Shown: one piece after another, positions 22,327-38,366 of the stretch | Layout: each line of letters starts with the position of its first letter | How positions within the stretch are numbered: position 1 is the stretch's first letter | Origin: Hyperoplus lanceolatus | Lineage: Eukaryota > Chordata > Actinopteri > Uranoscopiformes > Ammodytidae | Direction: 5' to 3' | Length of the DNA stretch: 64,000 nucleotides | NCBI GenBank assembly: GCA_026929865.2 | Contig: CM049418.1 | Span: 4,611,501-4,675,500, forward strand | Position numbers and translations under genes: made by a program | The notes under the pieces: model-generated | Told to the model about the DNA's origin: nothing | The model's database searches: none | The model's input: the letters and a program-made list of their open reading frames with translations, nothing else

Positions 22327-23983
22327 TAAGAATTTCTCCATGATGCTGTAAACTCTGCTTCTACAGGGGGAATCAGCTCTGAAATAAAGTATTTGTCTAT
22401 TTACTTTATTAATTGTAATAAAATACGATTTGCTACAGGCTGTCCATCATCAGTGACAGTGAATGTTAGGGAAGTTATCAGAGTTTTTTATCTTTTTTTT
22501 TAAAAATTAGTATACAGGGTAGATCTAGCTATGTTTGACACAAGAATGATACATAACTCAAAGCAAGACATAAATGTATGGTCTACATTCAGATCGCAAT
22601 CCAGATGCCATAGCAACCTCTGTCTCCCACAATGCATCAGCACATAGACACACACATACATCAACCAATTGGCTCCCAATGTGTACATGCTGTCAGTCAC
22701 ACAGTGTAAGCTGGTCATGTATACATACAATGAGAGATTAGGCATTACTACATGCCTTCTTGGTTTTCCTAGTCATCAGCCAACACCCACACACCCACAC
22801 ACACACAAAGAGGACAGGGACACGTACAAACACACACTGAGGCCCCACCAGACACTTCCAGGTCCCTAACGAGGTCGCTAATTAACTCTCCCACTTGCGC
22901 TCGCTCGTTTCCATCCGAGATGCACATTGCTTTTTTGACAGGAGAAAATTGCCGGGCAATTAAATCATCTGAAGACGAACACTCCAGCAGCTGTTATTAA
23001 CAGCTAAATGTTACATCCATTTTCAAAAATGCAATTGTGGAGAAAGTGTACAGTGACTGACTGCTATAGAGAGCTGCCGAACAACCCACAGCTGAGGCTC
23101 CATGGCACGCTACAGAAGTGATGCAGTGTTGTATGTTGATGATACAAATACTCAGCATAGTGTTTCCATTCATGCAAATCCTTCATGTGTTTTCTTTTTT
23201 GTATTTGTAGAACATTTGTCATCATAGAAGGGCTATGGTGCCATTTTGGCCAAGAGACAAACCTGGTGGAATTATGGTGGAAAAGATAAAGTGTTTGATT
23301 CATTGTGTATTAAAAAGGGCTACAACTAATGGTTATTTTCTTTTTCAGTAAACCGTGAACCATGGCATTCACAATTTCTCAGAGCCTATAAGATGACGTA
23401 CAACTAACATCAAAACCCAACCACATTCTGTTTAGAACAATATAAGAAAAACTGAATATTCCCATAGTTCAGAAGCTGTTTTTAGTAAGTCTGACTGTTT
23501 ACATGCATAGCAGGACATCAATTTGAAGCTACATATCTCCATCTGAACTGTCCTCATCCTTTAAACCACAGCCATCAGTTGAGATGCATAGACGAAGCTG
23601 CAATAATTAATTGCAAAAATTATTTGACCAAGGTCCTTGCGCAAACCAATGTTTTTTTAAGGGACTCCACTTCATCTCCATACAGCCTCCTGGGTCCCTG
23701 TCCCCTTTCGAAAAACTGATTTTTGTCTCCTATTTTGTTAACCCCGCTTGCAATTAACCCCACGCTGCGAGGGCCAGCCACACATGGGCCAACAGAGGCC
23801 AGCCTACAGTATGCGAGTGCCCAGCCCTGTGTGAATCGCAGCATTGTGTCATCTGTCCTGTAAAAGAAAAGAGCGGGGAGAATGGAGAATGGGACACGGA
23901 GGGAGAGAGAGTGTTTTCTGGGGTTCACTATTCTTATCAAGGGGTACCCCCAGGGGCGATGTCAGCAGCGTAGGGTGGAGGGT

Positions 23984-23984
<1 letters not shown>
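22327..23984. other. Unassigned non-coding stretch
   Basis: AT-rich and mixed sequence with a short CA-rich patch near 22785-22806. No exon, element end or RNA gene recognised. Confidence 0.4.

Positions 23985-24025
<41 letters not shown>
23985..24025 (+). repeat. (GT)n microsatellite
   Basis: About 20 GT units, followed by G-rich sequence to 24075. Confidence 0.97.
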
Positions 24026-24031
<6 letters not shown>

Positions 24032-24618
24032 GAAGAGGAATTTGTGTGTGTGTGAGTGTGTGGGGGGAGGGGGGTTCCTGGCAGGTTCTTTTGTAAGTGA
24101 GGGGTTCGGGCCAGGGAGGAGGGAGCGGCGGTTCTGGTTTAGCTTAGTTGTAGTTTAGTTTATTTCTTAATTTTCCAACTTTCAGACAATTCACTTAGAC
24201 AAACAATAAATAAACATTACATTACTCTATATATATATTACTCTAGCATTGAAAACTAAATGGGAGAAGCATTTTTAGAAATCTCAACCCATATCACTTA
24301 AACTTCAGCTCCCATGCTTCAGTTTTGTATTTGTTAATCATCTTGTGTTCTATATATTGTGCTGTTTTCCACACTTTCAAATCCATATCAAATACCATTC
24401 CACACATGTTGTAGTGCCGTTGGGAGCGTCAGAAATGGCGTGATTCCCTACCGATGGGGGGTCATTGTACCCCACTCCATTCTGTCTCCACACTCTGCTA
24501 CCGTTCAATGGGCGGATTAAAGAATACGCCTGAGTCTTAATCTTTGAACTGCACAGACACAGATGCACACACACATACACAGCTGAATTGAGTCTGTAAG
24601 GGTCGGGTCCCACGCAGC

Positions 24619-27545
<2,927 letters not shown>

Positions 27546-27620
<75 letters not shown>
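27546..27620 (+). repeat. (TG)n microsatellite
   Basis: About 37 TG units, preceded by imperfect GTGTGAG repeats from 27514. Confidence 0.98.
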
Positions 27621-27623
<3 letters not shown>

Positions 27624-30600
27624 ACCGGCCAGCCTGTCCAGTGTGCAGGTGAACTGCCCAAGGCCTTTGTGGACTGCACATGGAATTGATGTCAAACGAG
27701 AGTGACTTCAGGGGCAGTTCAGGTGCATGAAATATGTATCGAATGTATTCCAGCTTGAGTCCGACTGTCTTTGAAATCCTTTTTCTCCCGCGATTGATTG
27801 ATTGATTTAGACTCCCAAAACTGGAACCAACTGAAGTGCCCCCAATGTGAGAAAAAGAAACACATCAAGAGGGCATTCCCTGTGCAAAAATCCACCAAAA
27901 TGATAACAATCAAGTTTTTCAATTTGCAGTATTGCTTCTTCGTATCAGGCAATGCATGTATTATTTGCTACATTCACAGTGCCTCTTTCCCCTCGTGGAG
28001 AGCTGGAACTGCAACTGTATTTCAACTGTGCCTCGTATGCTCTGCTAACAGTGAAGGAAGCCCTGGGGATGCTAACAAAGAGATGGAAGAGTACTTGGGA
28101 TGTAAAACGTGCAAAGCCACAATGTAAACACTTGTCTTCCTTCATATTAGATTTTCCTTTTTCATTGCTCCTTCTTTAGGGGCGAGAGGCACATCTCACA
28201 CTCCCGGCATTTCAATTTGCAACGCCGCCGGCCGAAAAGTACACTTTCATGTATTGCTGTTATTGCTTTGTCATGTTGAATAAATTGATAACATGACATA
28301 ACTTGTTTGCTGCCTGGTTGCGCCGGCAGTCTGATTATGAGGTCAAGTGCGTTAACAAATGACAAATGCGGGAGATGGTGGCGTTGCCATCCATTCTCTT
28401 TAGAAGCCAGTCCCTTAAATTAGTATTACTTTACAAGTATTGCTTTGCCAGGGGTGCACAGATTTCTCTTCTCAGCATAAATGCACTCCTACAAATGACT
28501 GTTTGTAAGTGGAGTGAGGAAAACAATTAAGGGAGGAGCCCAAAGAGTGGATGCTTTAGTAGACTGACTGATCTGTTTCTCAAATGTGAGATTATGTTCA
28601 TATTCATCTGTTATTTTGGACACGCTCAAGTAAAGACAATGTCCGAAAAATGCTAATGAGATGTTTGGGAAAATGAAGATTTAAAATGTGCCTCCAATAT
28701 GGCTCTAATTATGGTCAAATTTGAAAGGGAATTGGCAGTGGTTGAGAGGAGGACCAAGCAGAATGAAAAGATCTGCCAAGGTCACGGAGGGCTCATTATA
28801 AAAGGTTGCTAAGCTACAATCTGCAACAGGCAGAGTACATCCCAGTCCAAATTTACAGTACACTGCATTCCCAATAGGAGTCCTTTGCTTTTGCCTTTTC
28901 CTGTCACAATGGTGTTAGTTGAACTCACGCAGCATTGAAAGGGTTTGTGAGAAACACTGCTTTATGGCCAAAATGTGCCATAAGAATAGAATAACTGAAC
29001 CAATAGCTGGTTAAAAATGCGAACGCATGACTCTATACCCAACACTTGCTGTCAGCTTATTTATTAAAGGCCCTGATATATATTTTTGTATTATACACTG
29101 ACAGGGACCACCAATTTGAAGCAACCTCTTTTACACAGAGGTGATGCACAGAGTAAAGAATCTGTCTACAAATGGCTGTTCTGGAAACACTTAATGAAAA
29201 GGGAAAAGCCTTACTCAATGGAGCACTTAAATGACTTGAGCGGTGCGCAGACAATGCGGACCATACCTTCAGGTTGCAAACATATCTCCTGTCCTCAGGG
29301 GGACGACTACACTGTCAAAGAATCCTTATTATGTATTATCACAAAGTCAGACAGCGAAAATCTTCAAAACCAATGTCTGTGATGGGTCTACGAAAGAGCT
29401 GACAAGAGAGTGCCAGCCACCCCTTTCTTCTCCCCCCCGCCCCCCATTTGAGTCACTTTGAAAAACTTAACGGATCCACCTTTTAACAATCCTATGGGGG
29501 ATGAATCAACCTTGTGCTCCTATCTAAGACGGTACAACCCAGCACACCTAGAATTACAATGGAAGCACATCAAGGGACAGCCAAGCCTGACTGACAAGCG
29601 CTTTTTTGCCTTCATAAAAGCGCCCGGGCCTGCCTTCATTTGCATGGCGGGGTTTGGACTGGCGGAGTGGGGAGTTAATCAGGGCTTTCCATGGTGCCAT
29701 AGCAGGGGCTCCCATTCGTAACCCCCTTTCCCCCCCTCAAACCGAAGCACCCTTCCCCATGAGAGGCCGGGCGGTTAAATCCTCTTAGTGGCAGCGGGCG
29801 CCCACCTCGCCTTGCAGGACAGAAATGGGGGCTCGGCCGTCCAGGGGCTCGTTCTCTGTTGGGACTGACCTCCCCTTCCACTGCCTGGCACCTCCCATTA
29901 AAACAGCTTTAATTACACAGAGATGACTCTTCCAGTCCCCCCCCCCCCCCCTTCTCTTCTCAGCCCTCCCCTACGCCTATCTTTCCCTCTCCACGGGGGA
30001 GCACTCCTTGTCTCCTCTCCATTAAGATTGAGAGAGTGAGCGGAGAGGAGCCTGCAGAGTCTAACACTTCCTCGCGTGCAGCAGGGGAGCAAATACCATT
30101 TTCAGCTTCAAATGTCTTTTTCACAGATTGGTTTTATTTTTTATTTTTTTCTCCCACCACACCCCATAGATGACAAATGTTTCTTTGATCCGTGAAGCAA
30201 ATTAAAAATGATTCATGTGTTTGAGCATGCTCGCGTAAATGGGAATGATTTCATTGAAGTCCAACCTAATGTAGTTTTTGCTTTTAGCAAATTTGGACAA
30301 ACTTTGGTGGAGATTTGGAGTGTATGGACCACAATGTTTTAGATCGGATTACAGAATGTATGACCAACTACGTATTTTAGTCACAGGAAAGATTAGAAAG
30401 GAGACATAATAATGTTATCAGTGTCCTTTGGCCCATACGGCAGCACAAGACATCATTTCTTTGTATTGCAGAGGTGATAACGTCTCCTTTGTTGCCCACT
30501 CTCCCACTATACACTTCCATGACAAACCTCTATTACACTGGGGTTGGTACCTGATCGCAGGAGAACTCAGCCACCGCCTACCTTTCCCCACTAACAACCA

Positions 30601-30639
30601 AGCGTTATCAGTTAATTCCAGCGATGGGGCGCTTCATTT

Positions 30640-30790
30640 ATGTTTCCTCGAATAATAAAGTACAGTATCGCTAACATGTGTAAAATGTTCCCCGAGCGCC
30701 ACCTCTGTCTCTTTGATTAATGCCGATTTAATTAGGCGACGCTGCTAATTAAGCCATAAATAATGACAAGGTGTGTGTTTATTCAAAGAT
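30640..30790. promoter_or_regulatory. Candidate conserved non-coding block
   Basis: Two homeodomain-type sites, TTTAATTAG (30727-30735) and CTAATTAAG (30745-30753), lie within 30 bp. They are preceded by AGCGCCACCTCTG (30695-30707), which on the minus strand contains the CTCF core AGGTGGCG. Evidence is motif density only. Confidence 0.25.
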
Positions 30791-32559
30791 AATAGCAAAC
30801 CTTGGGTGGAGTGATACCCCGAAGATGTTGTCCAATCAGATCATTTCTTTGGACAACAATGGGACTGAAATGAAATGTATCTGGCGGACATGTTTGACCA
30901 TTGTTATGCAGTGCATTGAACATGTGTGATAATCATCGTAATGTGTATTTGCCCCGGATGTATTTAGAATGATTATTAATAGGGCCTTATCACAGAATTA
31001 ACAAGAATAGCAAGAATATCATACAAAGGGGGAAATTGACATTAGATTTTGGAAACAAGAAACTTATCTGCAACTCTTCACAACTCAACACAAAAAGTAG
31101 GACCATCATTTTAGCTGCAATGCCATATCGTTACCAAAATCATACATCAATCGATGTTTCAGAAAGTAAGATGCCATCCTCAACAAAGATAGAGCCATTA
31201 ATCAAATCCCAGGCTCAGCCTCAGCCCTTGGCAAATAAAAATACCAATTTATCCTTGGTTAGCGTCAGCAGCAAAAGGAAGCACTCCTCGAGCATCGAGT
31301 CAGCTCCTTGCCGACACACGCGGCCTGCCACTACTTTTCCGATCATCCGGTCACACGCCTTATTTGCTGCAAATGTGCTTTGCCGCCGTTTTTTTCCCCC
31401 GTGTCAAATGTCTCTGTGTACGGACTTCTGATATGTGTATAAGAAGAGCGTTATTTACACTGATTAATGGTCCCCGGCTTTGCCGAGGTGTAAGCCGCCG
31501 GCGTGCGGACAGCACTGACAAATAAATCTATCAATCATAAGAGGGATTTTCTAATCCCCGAGCCATCAGGCAGAGTTGCAACCTAAACACTTTGTCTCAC
31601 AGAGAGCGGCCTCCATTTGCTGTAAACACACTCTTAGCGTATGGTTAACGCAGCACTTTGAGCGACAGAGCAGCCTCCAGGTTGCTGCACATAGAGCAAG
31701 ATACAGTAGTTAGCAACATTAGCTTCTTAATGCTTTGTTCTTTACAATATGTCTCAGTTTACATGATCAGTTTTCTGATTCCTGTTCAGATGTACATGAT
31801 TTCTTAAAAACTATCCGAAAAGATGCATGATATTTTCTGACTGTACACAAAGTTTTGAACAATACAGGAGAATAACCCCAGACCCCCCCAGTAAATATGT
31901 GTCCCTCCCCCCACATGCTGAAATAAAACCTACCCCCATGTGGTTGTGTATCAGTTAAGTATTTAATGACCAGTGTTTTTGTCCCAGTTGGATTTAACAA
32001 TGGAGGACATTTGAAAAGGAAATGGGTCTAGCTAAGATATTTGATTTAAAAAAAACTCAAAATATAGTTCAATCAGTCATCCAAAGTACAGAACGGACCC
32101 TAATGACAGTAAGAAACCTAATGGGGAACTTTGAACCCTGGCTGTGGGACAATATAAATAGGTATAATATGTACCACTTTTCAAATATAAATCAAACCAA
32201 ATGTCCTGGTCTTTTTTGAGTGTATAAAAGCAAAAACATATGTCATTGATTCTCTAGACACAAGAGGCTTCTGACAAGATAAATGTCTTCACCAGCACAT
32301 TGCAACAGTGCATATCTCTATTCAACCCAACGGAGACGAGTTTGGGTACGTTGCACAATACTAAGTAGAGACATCAATCGGCACCCTGAGTCCTCGTGGG
32401 TGCGTCAGTTTTGGCATTAACAGCAGGGCAGTGGATTTCAGAAACAAGCCCCTGGTTGCTCTAAACCATCTGTGACTGAAAACAGTGTCTGTGATCACAT
32501 TTAAAACGCCCATAGAGGGGACGGGAGAATGTATCAAACTGGCAAACACTTTTCATAAT

Positions 32560-33300
32560 CTGCCTGTAGGTCCTCGGCCATTATACAAAATACAGGGCAC
32601 ATTCAATATTCAATAAAACTACTGTACAACTGCCATTTAATTAAGCATTTGGCAGTCAAGAATTCAATTAGGCGCTCATTTCCAGCAATGGCTTATATGT
32701 TGGACACAGATAGGAGACTCAAGGTTGATATCCGGCGTCAATTCCAATTATTTAGAGCCCTTCTTTAAAAGCTGGTGTGGCAGATCATTCAACAACTATT
32801 TTCAAAACTGTCAGGCTGCACGAGGTGATATTATTTTTTTTTCATCCTTCCGAGAATACAAATGAATAATCATGTAGTCCAGGCCGTTTGTTGAGACGGC
32901 CGCGCCACCACTGCAGTCGTTGCTCAGCCCCACGTGGAAGTCAAAGTAAGTAATGCTAAGGGAAACCTAATAAGATCTTGCAAGAGGGCGAAAAAATTAT
33001 GATTATCTTTAATCACTAACCTGCCTCCAGTGGCGCCACCGCATTATCCAGCACCTTCATTCCATATAAAAATATCTATCACACAATACGGGGGCCATGG
33101 AAAAAAGAAGCAGTGGCGACGATGGGAGCGGAATGCCAATGGCCTCATTACTTGTCATAGCACATTGTAACTGGAAATTGCTTCTTTCAGGTTTTGTTTG
33201 CTCAGGCAATTACAATAAACTCTCGGCTTGACACGTTGTTTGCACAGATGTAGGGACATTAATAAACATGAGCTCCTAATCTGAATTATTGAACTGCTCG
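32560..33300. promoter_or_regulatory. Candidate conserved non-coding block
   Basis: About 740 bp free of transposon signals and mostly free of simple repeats, with several TTAATTAAG/CAATTAGG/CAATTAC cores (32636-32680, 33209-33218) and no coding frame. The composition resembles developmental enhancers. Conservation has not been tested. Confidence 0.25.
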
Positions 33301-34924
33301 CCGTAATTCTGACAATGGATTTGGAGCAGCTGACGGACGGAGAATGTACTGTGGCCTAGGATCCCTGGGACGTTGGCTTCGCTGGATGGCCTCTGCGCCC
33401 TGAGAAATCCTCTAATTGAATGTAAGAGAACGGTGTGCGGCTTGGCAGGTATTCCTAAACTTGGTTCCCTGTGTCTGGCAGACACCACCTACCAGCCACA
33501 ACACGTCTAATGCACGAGCCTGACATTTGCTTAAAATACCGATTATACAAGTAAATGGAAAAGAGACAGAGGTGACGTCTCTGAACAGTTTGAAGAATTA
33601 AGAGGAAGGGTGACACTTTTGTCCCAGTGGAATTCAAAGACAATATTTCAGAACAAGTCATTTCAGACCTCTTATTTGGTAGTAATGAAGCAAATCCTTG
33701 GTATGTATTCAAACATTTCTGAAGAAGCTGTATACAAAAAATAATTGCTTTAATGTTATTTATTAACTGGCATAGTTTTATGATGATATCTATAAATTGA
33801 AAACTACACTATTCACCTGCAGTGTCTCACCTTAAAGGAAAGCTTTATTTTTTAACCAAAACAAGGGTTCCTTTTAGGGTTTAAATGCACCAAAATTAGC
33901 ATGTAGTAACACTCCAGGCTAAGATGTACATTCTGGCCCTCTCACCACATGTTGCACTTGAACACATGTCGAGACGAAGTCTGGGTTTCATTCCACCAAA
34001 ATACTGCTTGTCCTTCTACTTTCCTTCAGTTTCCCCCTCCAAAAAACACTGGGGAACCGGCTTCCCATGTAGGTATGTAGTGGGAATATCTACAAGAAGA
34101 ATGCAAGAAGAGCATTTTTGTAGTCTGAGGAATCTTAAGATGTTCAAAAGGCATAGGCAGAGGGAGGGCCCTGGCTATTCTAGAGAATCAAAAAGACTAC
34201 GCGCACTTTGATCACCTGCATCTCATTCAATGCAACAAAAAAAAATTACCGCACCGGGGTCCTTGGCTTCTCGACATGTGAGCGAGATGGAAGCTTATTA
34301 TACTGTACACAGAGGCAGACAGTGAAATGAAAGAGGTCTTTTGTCAGGTCTTTGATTTCAGTAAGAAATTGTGACTGTTAAAGCAGACTAGCAGCAATTT
34401 ACTAGAGCCGGCTGCGACAGAGAGTTTAGCAGGAAGAAGGATACAGACAGACAATGAGATGGCGGAGAGAAAAAGAGAAAAAAAAACTGACAGAATGAAC
34501 TGACAAAGCCGTGCCTGATACCGAACACCCTTTTTGCAAATAAAGTTGTAATCAGCGGTAAATGATGACACGAAGCATGTACGGGTCATGAGAAGTGATG
34601 AAAACGTCAATGAAAATAGCTTCAGAAAATAAACACTGCTGCTGTGCTCAGTGTGCTGTAGTGTTCTTTCTGCCTGTGTGTATAACAGAGCCGACTGGGA
34701 TGTTTGCTGTGGGTAAACTTCACTGTTTTGTACCCTTTGATTCCATACAACAAGCGGTATTAGATCAGAAGAGTGAGGCCTTTGCATTTTTCCATGTTGA
34801 GCCCTCCCCATCCTCGCCCTCTTTGCAATAAATATTGACAAAGAACGTGAGCTGTCGCCCCCGTCACAGGTTGTTAAGAGCAAAGTTGATTGTGTGCTCG
34901 CCATCTCTGAGTGTACAGTACAGT

Positions 34925-34993
<69 letters not shown>

Positions 34994-35016
34994 GTGCGTG
35001 TGTGTGCGTGTGGGCA

Positions 35017-35065
<49 letters not shown>
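34925..35065 (+). repeat. Compound (GT)n microsatellite in two blocks
   Basis: GT blocks at 34925-34991 and about 35021-35065, separated by an imperfect GT-rich spacer (TTGTGCG, GTGGGCATC). Confidence 0.97.
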
Positions 35066-35067
<2 letters not shown>

Positions 35068-36740
35068 TTGCATGCCTATTAGCATATCCCTGTTTACTCC
35101 AGAAGTTACTGTGAAGCGCCCCGTTTTCTCCTTGGGGAGCGCTGCTTGGCAAACACCTCGGAGTAAACAAGACAACCAGTGACAATATGCTAATGGGACG
35201 ATTCATTATTCCCTTCCAACAAGCTCCGCCTAGCCCCAGACACCTCGGAAATCTGCGACATGTCCCTCACACAATCTCGCATTTAGGGATCCGCCCCTCC
35301 CGCCGCTGCCTGATTAATATCTCATCAAGCGCTCGACTTTTCTTTCTGAGGTGCCCATCAGTCATGCGGGCTCAACAGTGTTGCACTTCCGACAGTTATC
35401 AATCTTCCCGAGATTGGCACGGAGGTGGTGTTCTTTTTAAAAGTGGCCGTGAGATGAAGTTGTTCCCACCTTTCAATGTTGCAAGGGACGGATGGACACA
35501 CTTGTCAGAGGTGCCCTTAAAATCCTTCCAGGAAGCAGTGCAATCAAAAAAATGCACTTGTGGAGAATTAAGTGAATACAATGTTGTGAATAAAGACGAA
35601 AGATATTGCCATATTCGAACTTCCCGGATTAATAACTCATAAGACAAACTTTGTTAAAACACAAATGATGCATCTTTGGTAAAATATCATTTTTACAGAA
35701 ATCAGACGTCCTCTAATCTCGACTTCCACTGTATAAGAGTGAAGGTATTGAATATTTTTAGCTTCTATGTTGCAGTTATTAGACGGCCCCCTGTGCTCTC
35801 ATCTCACAGCCTGCTGCACATAGAGCAATATATTATTAGTGGAGCTAAGAGGCCGTCAGGTTTTGGCATGAAAGGAAGTTGTAGCCCATTGTCAGCCTTA
35901 TGACGATAGCAAATATGCATCATTTGTGTTAATAACGTTTTCCTTATGAGTTTTTGATGCAGGAAGTAGTCTGTCAATATCTTTCCAAGTTTGGCACAGT
36001 CTACCTAACATGTTTATTCTCAACATTGTATTTGGTTTTTATTCTCCTCATTGCATTTCATCTTAATTCTCGACACTTTGACTTTATTCTAAAAGTACAT
36101 AAGGAAAAGAAACAAGTCCTCCTCTGATTTTCCTCTTTCCCGTTGCCCTAAAGTGCCGTTTCCCTGATGAAGACGTTTCAAAGCTCCCACGCCAGCTGCA
36201 CTGTACCGGTCAATAAAACAGCTGGACGAACCAATGGGCAATCGCACTGAGGTTCCCGCTTAATTGAATCGGACAATGGATTGGATTTATTAGCTCCACA
36301 AATATTTACTTTGTTTGCCTTTGTGGCCTAAAGTCATTACTCTCCTATAGATTTCTCTTCCTACACATTTACTGTTGTGAGCTAATAACCACCATGGCTT
36401 TGCATGGGTCCAGAATCGTTTTCCACCAGCTAAAAAGAGGTCTCTTAATGATGCAGAGTGTGGAATCCTGATCCATCATAGTAGCATCACAGGCTTATAT
36501 TGATTTACCAGCAGAAAAGTACCGAGTGTAAATGTGTAAACATGTTAAGTATATGTGACTAAGCTTAATAGCAAGCAGTATATTTGCACATCCAAATTAC
36601 CCCAAAGATGTCAATATATTTCCAATTGCTAGAAAAGTGTCAAAGTTAGATTTCAGGCTTCTGTACAGAGAACGTGGTGCATGGTTAATACACACTTCAT
36701 GCACTGTCTAGCTATTACTGGGCAAAGTTTTGAAAGTTGC
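35066..36740. other. Unassigned non-coding stretch
   Basis: No exon or element ends recognised. Mixed composition, with AATTA-type words at 36260-36300. Confidence 0.4.
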
Positions 36741-37269
36741 ATTCACTATTCAGAGTTGGAATGTAACTAAATAAATGTCCTCAAGTATTGAACTTAAGTA
36801 CAAGTTTGAGGCACTTGTACTTTAACTTAATATTTGATTTTTATGCTACTTAATAGGGGAGAGTGGCCTAAGTTGTGCCGATGGGGAAGTTGTGCCACCC
36901 CTTATTTCTACAAAACCATAGAAGAAATTGGAAATGTGACCACATATTTAAGAAGAGCCATCCATTTAACTCATCATGTAAAGAAGTAGAAACATCGAAT
37001 AAGATATAAGTACATTTAAGCTCAAAAAACACTTTTTTGCCTTTCAAAGTAAAATTTCCATGATCAAGGTTTTTTGATTATTGTGTCTGAACAATTATAA
37101 ACACGTTTGAAAACATTTGACACATGTTTTAGTACTTTAGTATGCTACACTTTGTGTCTATATAGTGAGCACAATGTCAGCCCTAAACTGCTGCATCATG
37201 CTTATTATCCAAAATTCTGGGGTTGGGGTGATTTGTGCCAGAGGGCCTGGGGTGAGTTATAAGTAAGTA

Positions 37270-37554
37270 ATTTATAAAAGCACATTTATAACAGTTTGCA
37301 CTGTCCAAAGTGCTGAACATAGTGCATTAGGTAAAAAATTAAGGTAAAATAACAATAACCAAAATAAAAGTCATAAAGCCCAGACATCCACATATAAACA
37401 AAGATAGTAGTGCAGAGGTAAGATAGTTAATGGGGAGGGAAAAACCAGGGTGTACAGATGGGTTTTGAGCCTTGATTTAAAGGCAGAAATGGAGGGGGAA
37501 TCGCATATGCCAGATGGCAGTTGGTTCTACAAGGGCGGAGCAGCTAGTGCAACG
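37270..37554 (-). repeat. LINE B 3' end inside TA element copy 2
   Basis: The same antisense LINE fragment as 7363-7680, with SAFKSRLKTH kept in the minus-strand translation. The GTAA tail repeats are shorter here. Confidence 0.75.
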
Positions 37555-37812
37555 TACATTTCTGAGAGTTGTGCCATTGGCATGGCTGTATACGCTGGTC
37601 AACAAAAGAAAGTGATTGTCTACAGTAGCTCAGAAGAGACTGACATTTCCATTCCACTTAACGACACCACTGATGAGAGTTCAAATGGCCAGAAAGATGA
37701 TGATGGTGACTTTTTCATTGTGAGCTTTGCAGGTAAAACCATTAGATCTGCTAAGCCTTGTTTAAGAAAATTGTCTTCAATCTTTGTAAAATATTTACTT
37801 TATTTACTTTAA
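37555..37812 (+). pseudogene. Fossil frame in TA element copy 2
   Basis: Homologous to 7681-7857: YISESCAIGMAVYAGQQKKV, the Ser/Glu-rich stretch, then DDDGDFFIVSFAGK. It reads on to 37812, longer than copy 1, which stops at 7857. It begins in LINE B sequence, so the upstream ATG (37450) is not original. A transposase-tail identity is inference. Confidence 0.5.
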
Positions 37813-37864
37813 ATACACCTTAAATAAGTGATTGTCTAATGGATTTGTCTTGCATTACAGTTTA

Positions 37865-37866
<2 letters not shown>

Positions 37867-37904
<38 letters not shown>
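37867..37904 (+). repeat. (AT)n microsatellite
   Basis: About 19 AT units within TA element copy 2, absent from copy 1. Confidence 0.95.
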
Positions 37905-37906
<2 letters not shown>

Positions 37907-37940
37907 ATGGCACAATTTACCCCATGGTATTCTCTCCAAC

Positions 37941-37979
37941 GGCACAACTTACGCCACAAGTCTTGTGGCAAGTTGTGCC
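37941..37979. repeat. Internal inverted repeat of terminal-type motif in copy 2
   Basis: GGCACAACTTACGCCACAA (37941-37959) faces TTGTGGCAAGTTGTGCC (37963-37979). It is the positional counterpart of the 7858-7894 palindrome in copy 1 but carries the copy-2 form of the motif; two extra bases break perfect symmetry. Confidence 0.85.
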
Positions 37980-38170
37980 ACAAGACAACTTTTTTTCCGA
38001 AAGCTATATTTCTTCAACAGTTTATTCTAGATCCAAAGTTTTTATTGCCAGGGATGCACAACACCCTGAAATATATGTACATATGAGAGTTGGAGACTTT
38101 ACTGTCAAGGCCTCACTTTAAAGTCACTTTGAGTAAAAAGTGGCACAACTTCGGCCACTCTCCCCTACTT

Positions 38171-38366
38171 CTTTTTTTTTTTAAGATAATTTTTTTGGCA
38201 TTTTCAAGCTTTATTAGATAGTACAGAGTTGAAATGGGGTGACATAGAGAGAGGGGGGATGACCTGCAGTAAAGGTCCACGGGTCGGATTTGAAGCCGCG
38301 ACCACTGCAACGAAGGCCGGAGCCAATATGGTATGCGCTCTATCCACTACGCCACCGGAGTGCCCC
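38171..38366 (-). mobile_element. tRNA-derived SINE
   Basis: On the minus strand it has a tRNA-like head with A-box-like TGGCGTAGTGGATA and B-box-like GGCTTCAAATCC, a tail region with CACCCCATTTCAACTCTGT and AATAAAGCTTGAAAATGCC, and poly-A. It is flanked by TACTT (extendable to CCCCTACTT, 38162-38170 and 38363-38371). The tail is shared with the SINE at 59284-59476. The RNA polymerase III promoter boxes are family knowledge. Confidence 0.85.

Larger units (their letters stand above)
27621..34924. other. Long transposon-poor non-coding region with enhancer-like blocks
   Basis: Over 7 kb with no recognised transposon ends or host exon. Repeat-free blocks with clustered AT-rich homeodomain cores lie at about 28140-28380, 29880-29930, 30640-30790, 31180-31600 and 32560-33300. 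Poly-C runs occur at 29938-29950. Sequence near 33740-33840 shares words with 39950-40060 (AACTGGCA-AGTTT-A-GATGAT and CTCACCTTAAAGG), perhaps an old repeat. None of the open frames resembles a known protein. Confidence 0.4.
36856..38165. mobile_element. TA-flanked DNA transposon, copy 2 (1310 bp)
   Basis: Flanked by TA at 36854-36855 and 38166-38167. The terminal inverted repeats begin GGGGAGAGTGGCC and continue to AAGTTGTGCC at both ends. The body closely matches copy 1 at 6957-8080, including the LINE B fragment and the fossil frame, but the terminal motif differs. The motif GTGGC(C/-)(T/G/-)AAGTTGTGCC or a close form occurs at 36863, 36882, 37941 (reverse), 37965 and 38142 (reverse). Related sites are at 37224 (copy-1 form) and 37909 (reverse). 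An AT microsatellite (37867-37904) is unique to this copy. Confidence 0.9.

Noticed and set aside
34344..35206. 186-residue minus-strand frame and the Cys-Val/Thr-His frames beside it
   Set aside because: The first has no recognisable domain and is of low-complexity hydrophobic make-up; the others are microsatellite translations.
31684..35830. 17-base match TGCTGCACATAGAGCAA at about 31684 and 35814
   Set aside because: Flanks do not match; one such match is not surprising in 64 kb.
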